Positions 1-4,010 of a stretch of DNA of 5,527 nt are shown in pieces. The DNA comes from Thermodesulfobacteriota bacterium. GTDB lineage: Bacteria; Desulfobacterota; DSM-4660; Desulfatiglandales; HGW-15. The stretch lies in the NCBI GenBank assembly GCA_025454125.1, contig JALOPA010000188.1, positions 1 to 5,527 on the forward strand, written 5' to 3'. The stretch's first letter is position 1; each line of letters starts with the position of its first letter. The notes beneath the pieces are model-generated. The model was not told the origin of the DNA. It did no database searches and saw only the letters and a program-made list of their open reading frames with translations. The position numbers were made by a program, and so were the translations under genes.

Positions 1-483
1 GAGAGGTACCTCAGGGAATTCCTCTCAGGCATGATTCGCCTGCTCCTCGAAGGAAGGGCAGGGGAGATCGAAAGCCTGCTGAAAAAGACCATGGAGGACC
101 TCGACCACCACCGGATCCCCATCTCCGGCTTGGCGAAAACAGAGGCCCTCAGTGAGTCGCCCGACATTTACAAAGAGAAAGTGAAGCAGGGAAAACGAAA
201 CCCGGCCGCCCTCTATGAACTGGCCCTTGCCTCGGGGCGTTCGTACCGGGCCGGCGACCAGCTTTCCTACTATGTGACAGGGGAGGCCAAGAAGGTGAAG
301 GTCTACGCAAACAGCAAGCTGGCTTCCCGGTACGATCCTGTGAGCCCGGATGAAAACGTCCCCTACTACCAGGACAAACTCCTGGCCCTCGTCGAGAAGT
401 TTAAGGCATTCCTGCCCGACATGGAGCTTGCCCCGACACAGCCCCCAAGGAGGGGCAAGAAGGAGCGGCCCAGCGAGGGTTGA
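1..483 (+). CDS. Family-B DNA polymerase, C-terminal part (5' truncated)
   Basis: This is the end of a template-directed DNA polymerase of the bacterial B family (Pol II-like), a cytoplasmic enzyme usually linked to repair or translesion synthesis. The frame is open from base 1, so the gene starts before the window; the Met at base 31 is internal, not the start. The 160 visible residues hold the thumb region and C-terminal tail. Recognisable family features are a Lys-rich stretch (YKEKVKQGKRNPAA), then a block with SYRAGDQLSYYVTG, a Tyr/Lys strand, and a terminal DENVPYYQDKLLALVEKF segment. The last 17 or so residues are Pro/Lys/Arg-rich and look disordered. The catalytic palm and exonuclease domains lie outside the window. 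It ends at TGA 481-483, about 20 bases before a strong hairpin terminator. The family call comes from remembered C-terminal sequence patterns of bacterial PolB proteins, not from a search. Confidence 0.82.
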   Translation, partial: ERYLREFLSGMIRLLLEGRAGEIESLLKKTMEDLDHHRIPISGLAKTEALSESPDIYKEKVKQGKRNPAALYELALASGRSYRAGDQLSYYVTGEAKKVKVYANSKLASRYDPVSPDENVPYYQDKLLALVEKFKAFLPDMELAPTQPPRRGKKERPSEG

Positions 484-504
484 GCCCTCTGCTCCTCAAA
501 AGAT

Positions 505-543
505 GGGCACCTGACAGCGCCGGAGCTGTGCAGGTGCCCTTTT
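505..543 (+). terminator. Rho-independent terminator, probably bidirectional
   Basis: The arms GGGCACCTG (505-513) and CAGGTGCCC (531-539) pair perfectly. The stem continues inward as ACAGC (514-518) with GCTGT (525-529) after one bulged G at 530, leaving a six-base loop GCCGGA. TTTT (540-543) follows on the plus strand. On the minus strand the same hairpin is followed after two bases by CTTTTG, so it may also end transcripts arriving from the right. It sits between the convergent polymerase gene (stop 483) and the tandem NosL gene (stop 554), as expected for a shared terminator. Confidence 0.85.
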
Positions 544-553
544 CAAGAAAAAC

Positions 554-1456
554 CTACTTTGCCTTGATGGCAGCTGGAGTTACCTTTTCGAACTTGAGCA
601 CCTGGCCGTTGTTGGTCTTGGCAAAGTCTGCCGCTTCTGACTTGAGGTCAAAAGCGATGGCCTCGGGGCCCATGGGGCCGTGGACCTTGCTTCCGACCAC
701 GTAGTAGGCGTTCTTGGCAAAAATGTACCTTCCTGAAACCTGATCATGCAGCCACACATCACCAACCTCTGCAGTGGCTACCCCATACTTGCCGGGCTCC
801 TGCAGGAACAGGAAAAGGCACTGGGTGGAGCAGAAATGGAATCGCTTCTTGTCCGCCATGATGAGCTGGGCATTGAACTTCGGGTACCTTGCCGGGACCA
901 TGTTGCACACGGGGCATCGGTCCTGTTCCACAGGGTCCACGATCTTGCCCTTGTTCTTCCTGTTGGTTTGAATCATGGGCTTGGCCTTTGGCAGTTCCTC
1001 TGTCGCCGCAGCCAGTGCGTTGGTGAAGCTTCCGGCCTTCCCGCCCTTTTCACCCATGAACTTCTCAGCAGCATCCCTGGATTCAAAGGCCAGTTTGCTT
1101 ACCTGGGTCATGGTTCCAGGGTCCTTGGAACCGATAACGTACACGGCACTCGCCGCAGAAACCATTTTGTCCGGCTGGAGGTGAAGGGCCACCCGCACGT
1201 CCTTGGGCGGGGTCCCGCTTTTCTGACTCATATCCGCAACGCAGTGAATCGAGCAGGTGCGGAACGAACCTTCGGGGTTGGTGAACTCATGGTTCGTGTG
1301 TGCCCACTCCTTCAGAACCATTCCGCAGTTTGGGCAGGTCGACATCTTGGCCGTCTCTGCCTTCGGAGCAGTTGACGTCGTCGCGCATCCCCCTGTGAGA
1401 AAAAGGAGAGCGATCAACAAGACAAAGGAAAAACCACAGAATCCTGACTTTTTCAT
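554..1456 (-). CDS. Tandem NosL-domain lipoprotein, probable copper chaperone
   Basis: This is a 300-residue predicted lipoprotein. It has a basic N-terminus (MKKS), a hydrophobic stretch at about 8-20 and the lipobox LTGGC, with Cys24 as the lipidated residue. Two NosL-type domains follow. Domain 1 (about 39-155) has CPNCGM at 41-46, TCSIHC ending at Cys72 and the strand AVYVIGSKDPGTM. Domain 2 (about 178-295) has CPVCNM at 181-186, FHFCSTQC at 206-213 and the hallmark YYVVGSKVHGPMGPEAIAF. NosL is known to bind Cu(I) and supply copper to nitrous oxide reductase. Single-domain NosL proteins are typically under 200 residues, so this is a duplicated form. Its two halves have diverged (CGM versus CNM; Cys-His-Cys versus His-Phe-Cys), so they may bind metal differently. 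The start at 1456 is chosen because GGAGGA lies four bases upstream and the lipobox then falls in place; the frame extends 49 codons further without a signal-like sequence. No nosZ or nosDFY is visible, so the true partner is unknown. It may also serve another cuproprotein or copper resistance. Confidence 0.88.
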   Translation of the reverse strand: MKKSGFCGFSFVLLIALLFLTGGCATTSTAPKAETAKMSTCPNCGMVLKEWAHTNHEFTNPEGSFRTCSIHCVADMSQKSGTPPKDVRVALHLQPDKMVSAASAVYVIGSKDPGTMTQVSKLAFESRDAAEKFMGEKGGKAGSFTNALAAATEELPKAKPMIQTNRKNKGKIVDPVEQDRCPVCNMVPARYPKFNAQLIMADKKRFHFCSTQCLFLFLQEPGKYGVATAEVGDVWLHDQVSGRYIFAKNAYYVVGSKVHGPMGPEAIAFDLKSEAADFAKTNNGQVLKFEKVTPAAIKAK

Positions 1457-1460
1457 AGTA

Positions 1461-1466
1461 TCCTCC
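1461..1466 (-). promoter_or_regulatory. Ribosome binding site of the tandem NosL gene
   Basis: The minus strand reads GGAGGA, then TACT, then ATG at 1456. This decides the start against the longer reading frame, which extends to 1603. Confidence 0.8.
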
Positions 1467-1642
1467 GCAAACGCATGTTGACGCGATCTATGGCGATTGA
1501 ACATCCCTGCCTTATCCCGGCCGATTGTTCGAAGCCATGGCAAACCGGAGCGCAATGCATGGCCGCGAAGGAGTCCAGCTTGGGACCTTTCGGTTGGGGA
1601 CAAGGCCGCTTTTTCAAGAGACCTGGGATTTGGCGAGAGAGT

Positions 1643-2053
1643 TTATCCAGGGCGGTCCGGAGCAAGGAATACAGCGTCCAGGGGCGGAAGACTGTCTGCA
1701 ACCTCGACAGAACCTTCTGGGGCGATCATAAAGCTCTCAGGCTGCGAGTGGGGGATGAACTGAAAATTCCCCTTGGGACTGGCCATCGGATCCTGAGATC
1801 CGCACGTGCATCGAAGGGGCTTGAAACTGGGAAGGCGGTCTTTTCCTTCCTCGGAGGTGCCCTTGTCCTGCGAAGAACAGCAGGGATGGCTGGCTCTTTG
1901 TGCCACACACCCCGGACAGTTGCAGGAGGCGACAGCCTCGTGGCCATGTCCGGAACACCCGCAAGACCGCTGCGTCCCCAGCGTCGGTGTGACGATCTGA
2001 AACACCAGGGCGGCGATCAGGAGCAGAGTTGTAGGTGCGGTGTGCTTACCCAT
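1643..2053 (-). CDS. Exported cysteine-rich protein of unknown function
   Basis: I do not recognise this 136-residue protein. From the chosen start (MGKHTAPTT) it has a signal peptide with a hydrophobic core at about 9-21 and likely cleavage near TLG at 24-26, so it should act in the periplasm or outside the cell. The mature part opens with dense metal-ligand-like clusters: CGCSGHGH (Cys31, Cys33, His36, His38), CNCPGC (Cys44, Cys46, Cys49), HPCC (His56, Cys58, Cys59) and, after a charged linker, CTC (Cys82, Cys84). That makes nine cysteines, all within 31-84. The tail (about 90-136) is Pro-rich, without cysteine, and probably flexible. Binding of soft metals such as Cu(I), or a disulfide-rich fold, are both inferences. 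The start is uncertain: in-frame ATGs at 2080 and 2113 and a TTG at 2152 would lengthen the N-terminus, and none has a clear Shine-Dalgarno. It lies between two other secreted Cys-rich genes on the same strand, 109 bases after the upstream gene and 186 before tandem NosL. Confidence 0.66.
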   Translation of the reverse strand: MGKHTAPTTLLLIAALVFQIVTPTLGTQRSCGCSGHGHEAVASCNCPGCVAQRASHPCCSSQDKGTSEEGKDRLPSFKPLRCTCGSQDPMASPKGNFQFIPHSQPESFMIAPEGSVEVADSLPPLDAVFLAPDRPG

Positions 2054-2162
2054 GGATGAAATTGCCGACTGCCGCCGCATTCGTGCGCTTCGTGCTGTTG
2101 ACGTCCGGGCCATGCTCACGAACCAACCAGCAGTGAGCGAAGGGTGCGGCAATGGATGATTT

Positions 2163-2372
2163 CTATATTTTCTTCATTTCCTTGTCACAGGCACATTTGC
2201 CGTCGTTACGAGACATCGTCTGGCAGTCGCAACCGGCACCACAGGCGCAAACGTAAATCGTGTCTCCCACCTTGAATACCGGCAATTTCTCGTCGGCAAA
2301 GGCCATTGCTGCAAATGTCAAAGAGAGCGCCACCACGAGAACAACCATTCCTTTTGCTGACAATCGCTGCAT
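2163..2372 (-). CDS. Small exported six-cysteine protein, putative metal binder
   Basis: This is a 69-residue protein with a signal peptide (basic MQRLSAK, hydrophobic 9-22, cleavage likely after AFA at residue 26). The mature peptide is only about 43 residues. It begins DEKLPVFKVGDTIYV and continues with CACGAGCDC (Cys42, 44, 48, 50), then QTMSRNDGKCAC (Cys60, Cys62) and a basic end (KEMKKI). Three CxC pairs in 21 residues suggest a compact metal site, for example for Cu(I) or Zn(II), or paired disulfides; the ligand is inferred. The pattern resembles small hypothetical proteins I associate with deltaproteobacterial genomes, of the form VGDTxYxCxCGxxCxCxTxSxxxGKCxC, but I know of no assigned function. 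Start 2372 is supported by GAGGAGGA five bases upstream; the Met at residue 9 would spoil the signal peptide. It is the first gene of the minus-strand group and so the likely first product of any shared transcript. Confidence 0.82.
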   Translation of the reverse strand: MQRLSAKGMVVLVVALSLTFAAMAFADEKLPVFKVGDTIYVCACGAGCDCQTMSRNDGKCACDKEMKKI

Positions 2373-2377
2373 AATCG

Positions 2378-2385
2378 TCCTCCTC
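2378..2385 (-). promoter_or_regulatory. Ribosome binding site of the six-cysteine gene
   Basis: The minus strand reads GAGGAGGA followed by CGATT and ATG at 2372. It is close to the ideal anti-16S match and fixes the start of this short gene. Confidence 0.82.
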
Positions 2386-2567
2386 AGTTGAATGTGAAAT
2401 GCTTTGAACCTTGTCCTGCATGACTGAAAGCACCCACCGAACAGGCGCCTTTCACAGTCTTCTTTTCTGGACGGGCCGGCCGGAACCTCACGGGTCGGGC
2501 TTGAAGATCAACGCTTCTGAAAAGAATGTCAGAACAAAGACCTAGGGGTAAACACGGAAGTGAATAA

Positions 2568-2596
2568 AGGGTACCGGGCGGAAAAGAAGCGGTCAA
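2568..2596 (-). promoter_or_regulatory. Candidate sigma-70 promoter for the Cys-rich/NosL group
   Basis: On the minus strand a -35-like TTGACC (2596-2591) is followed by 17 bases and TACCCT (2573-2568). The -35 matches five of six consensus bases; the -10 keeps only T, A and the final T. This would give a leader of nearly 200 bases before the start at 2372. It is the best candidate I found there, but it is weak and could be chance. Confidence 0.3.
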
Positions 2597-2598
2597 TG

Positions 2599-2610
2599 GG
2601 GTGAACACCC
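2599..2610. repeat. Short inverted repeat beside the candidate -35
   Basis: GGGTG (2599-2603), AA, CACCC (2606-2610) is a perfect five-base dyad two bases upstream of the candidate minus-strand -35 element at 2591-2596. The position suits an operator, but the arms are short and no regulator gene is visible. Confidence 0.3.
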
Positions 2611-2905
2611 TATTTCAGATCTGCTCCACTCGCTTTTTCTCTACATATGGAGATTCAGTTGGAATTGTCGCCGTCCCTGCTTGGGTCCTCCTTGTTACCC
2701 TTGAACCTAAAATAAGCGGGGGGCCGATGGTGCAAGGAGCGCTTAAAACCTGTTGCGATCTCAGAGGATTAGAATTTCAGGCCTTGCCAAGACGCCCATG
2801 GATGACTACTCGTGAGAGAAAGAGATGTGCTGGACTCCAGAGAACGCACCACACCGCTGTTGCACTCGAATAGCGAATGTGCGGACGCGATCTCCGAGAC
2901 CAGGG

Positions 2906-2912
2906 AAAGGAG
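2906..2912 (+). promoter_or_regulatory. Ribosome binding site of the SYLF gene
   Basis: AAAGGAG is followed by six bases (TTAGCC) and ATG at 2919. It decides this start over an in-frame upstream ATG at 2877. Confidence 0.78.
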
Positions 2913-2918
2913 TTAGCC

Positions 2919-3647
2919 ATGAACGCGATGAAACGTTTCAATCAGATCAAAGAGATCAAGAGCGCATGGCTTTTCGTCGCCGTCGTCTCCTTGGCAGCGG
3001 CCTTGACGGTGCTTCAGACAGCACCGGCCTCAGGGAACGACAAGCAGGAGGCGGCGCAGATGGTAGAAAAGGCATGCATGACCTTCAGCAACTTCATGAA
3101 CGACGAAAACATGGGCGCATTCAGGGATCTTCTGAAAAGCGCCAAGGCTGTAGTGATCGCACCTGAATTCCTCAAGGGGGCGATCGTCATCGGGGCCTCG
3201 GGCGGCAATGCCGTAGCGCTGGTCCGGGACGGGAAAACCGGCCGGTGGAGTGAGCCGGGCTTCTACACCATCGGCGGCGCCAGCATCGGTTTTCAGATCG
3301 GCGGACAGTCCTCAGAGATGATTCTTCTGGCTATGACAGACAGAGGAGCCGCTGCCCTGCTGGGAAACAGCTTCAAGCTTGGCGCTGACGCAGGGGTCGC
3401 GGCAGGGCCTGTCGGCGTGGGTGCTCAAGCGGCGACGGCCAACCTCAGCGTCGACATCCTGAGCTTTTCCAGGTCAAAAGGCCTGTATGGCGGCGTTTCG
3501 CTCGACGGCGCCGTGATCGCAGTGCGGGAAGGCTTGAACAGGGCCTACTATGGTGAAAAAGCGTCCCCTGCGGATATTTTCGTCCGACACGAGGTGAACA
3601 ATCCGCAAACAGCCTGCCTGGTTCAGGGTTTGAAGCGCTCGGCCTAG
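2919..3647 (+). CDS. Exported SYLF (Ysc84-like) domain protein
   Basis: This is a 242-residue protein with an N-terminal signal peptide: a basic region (about 5-14), a hydrophobic core (16-32) and likely cleavage near APAS at 35-38. The rest (about 41-240) is a SYLF/Ysc84 domain. It shows AKAVVIAPEFLKGAIVIGASGG (about 75-96), a Gly-rich core with FYTIGGASIGFQIGGQSSEMILLAM (115-139), and RGAAALLGNSFKLGADAGVAAGPVG (142-166). It then has SFSRSKGLYGGVSLDGAVI (182-200) and the late NRAYYG motif (207-212). Eukaryotic members bind lipids or actin; bacterial exported members are common but their role is poorly defined, so a lipid- or envelope-linked function is only inferred. The family motifs look intact, with no frameshift or truncation. 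An ATG three codons downstream (2928) is a possible alternative start. It is transcribed away from the Cys-rich genes and lies 363 bases before the qNor gene, so it is probably its own transcription unit. Confidence 0.85.
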   Translation: MNAMKRFNQIKEIKSAWLFVAVVSLAAALTVLQTAPASGNDKQEAAQMVEKACMTFSNFMNDENMGAFRDLLKSAKAVVIAPEFLKGAIVIGASGGNAVALVRDGKTGRWSEPGFYTIGGASIGFQIGGQSSEMILLAMTDRGAAALLGNSFKLGADAGVAAGPVGVGAQAATANLSVDILSFSRSKGLYGGVSLDGAVIAVREGLNRAYYGEKASPADIFVRHEVNNPQTACLVQGLKRSA

Positions 3648-3663
3648 CGCAAGGGAGCGGGGG

Positions 3664-3693
3664 CGATCGTGACCGTGAAAAAGATCACGATCG
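3664..3693. repeat. Inverted repeat just after the SYLF gene
   Basis: CGATCGTGA (3664-3672) pairs perfectly with TCACGATCG (3685-3693) across a 12-base A-rich loop. It begins 17 bases after the SYLF stop. It could form an mRNA 3'-end hairpin that protects or terminates the transcript, but there is no following T run. Confidence 0.6.
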
Positions 3694-3763
3694 GGACGAC
3701 CGCCGCTAGACGGGAGGGATACGGATGGCGGCGCTTCTAAAAACCTTCAATGTCCCGGACCGG

Positions 3764-3801
3764 ATGGGGGAGATCTTCCGAGGTAAGCGGATCTCCCCCA
3801 T
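3764..3801. repeat. Perfect 12-base inverted repeat
   Basis: ATGGGGGAGATC (3764-3775) is exactly complementary to GATCTCCCCCAT (3790-3801), with a 14-base loop. It is the longest uninterrupted stem in the window and lies 209 bases before the qNor start. No T tract flanks it on either strand, which argues against an intrinsic terminator. A repeat-family element, a protein-binding dyad or a leader RNA hairpin are alternatives I cannot separate. Confidence 0.65.
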
Positions 3802-3879
3802 GGTCGGCCGGGGAGATTCTATCCTCTCCGATCATGAGCGATGCCCGCGCAGCAACGCATTAACGGCGGCTCACGCCGG

Positions 3880-3925
3880 CACCTCCAAGGTGGGTCAATA
3901 AATCCCTAAAATGGGGTCTTGACCC
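3880..3925. repeat. Compound inverted repeat, possibly REP-like
   Basis: A small hairpin CACCT-CCA-AGGTG (3880-3892) runs into a second, GGGTCAA (3892-3898) with TTGACCC (3919-3925). The interior of the second also has TCCC and GGGG runs that could extend the pairing. Motifs of the GGGGTC/GACCCC kind flank REP-associated transposases in many bacteria, so this may be a repeat remnant; that is inference. Confidence 0.4.
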
Positions 3926-3948
3926 TATTCCTTTCCCCCGCCAATCAT
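3919..3948 (+). promoter_or_regulatory. Candidate promoter for the qNor gene
   Basis: TTGACC (3919-3924), 18 bases, then AATCAT (3943-3948), four of six matches to the -10 consensus, about 60 bases before the start codon. The -35 overlaps the right arm of the GGGTCAA/TTGACCC dyad, which would allow a regulator to cover it. I found no convincing FNR/DNR site with both half-sites, which would be expected for NO control. Confidence 0.28.
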
Positions 3949-3999
3949 TCTAACTAATCAAAAGAGTTGAACGCTGCGCCGGGTTAACTTTCATTGGAC

Positions 4000-4004
4000 G
4001 GAGG
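4000..4004 (+). promoter_or_regulatory. Ribosome binding site of the qNor gene
   Basis: GGAGG is followed by six bases (TTTGCC) and ATG at 4011, fixing the start of the reductase. Confidence 0.82.
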
Positions 4005-4010
4005 TTTGCC

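Larger units (their letters stand above)
2373..2918. other. Divergent intergenic region, 546 bases, no gene recognised
   Basis: This region separates the minus-strand Cys-rich group from the plus-strand SYLF gene and must hold promoters for both, or at least for one. I see the candidate minus-strand promoter and dyad described separately, an eight-base palindrome CAGATCTG (2616-2623), and a TAGAAT (2770-2775) that matches a -10 box in five of six bases but has no partner -35 at proper spacing. A plus-strand frame covering 2601-2873 lacks a ribosome binding site and any recognisable protein pattern. Nothing here looks like a structural RNA, tRNA or mobile element. Confidence 0.6.
3648..4010. 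other. Intergenic region between SYLF and qNor, hairpin-rich
   Basis: No coding sequence is supported in these 363 bases. The region holds three separate inverted-repeat elements (3664-3693, 3764-3801, 3880-3925), a candidate promoter and the qNor ribosome binding site. None of the hairpins is followed by a T tract on either strand, so a classical terminator for the SYLF gene is not evident. Confidence 0.6.

Noticed and set aside
746..1375. Plus-strand open frame of 209 codons
   Set aside because: It is antisense to the tandem NosL gene, with no ribosome binding site and no family pattern.
1457..1603. 49-codon N-terminal extension of the tandem NosL frame
   Set aside because: It would bury the lipoprotein signal inside the chain, and the start at 1456 has a strong ribosome binding site.
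1475..2059. Plus-strand open frame of 194 codons
   Set aside because: It is antisense to the nine-cysteine gene and the gap after it. The minus-strand frame has a signal peptide and ordered Cys clusters, whereas this one has no protein-like organisation.
2052..2159. Eight-base direct repeat ATGGATGA at 2052-2059 and 2152-2159
   Set aside because: It is too short to separate from chance and has no flanking inverted repeats or mobile-element signature.
2601..2873. Plus-strand open frame of 90 codons in the divergent intergenic region
   Set aside because: It has no Shine-Dalgarno, signal peptide or known motif, and its composition is irregular; treated as chance.
3947..3960. Possible FNR/DNR box ending in ATCAA upstream of qNor
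   Set aside because: Only the right half fits (TTCTA-N4-ATCAA); the left half keeps just two of five consensus bases.
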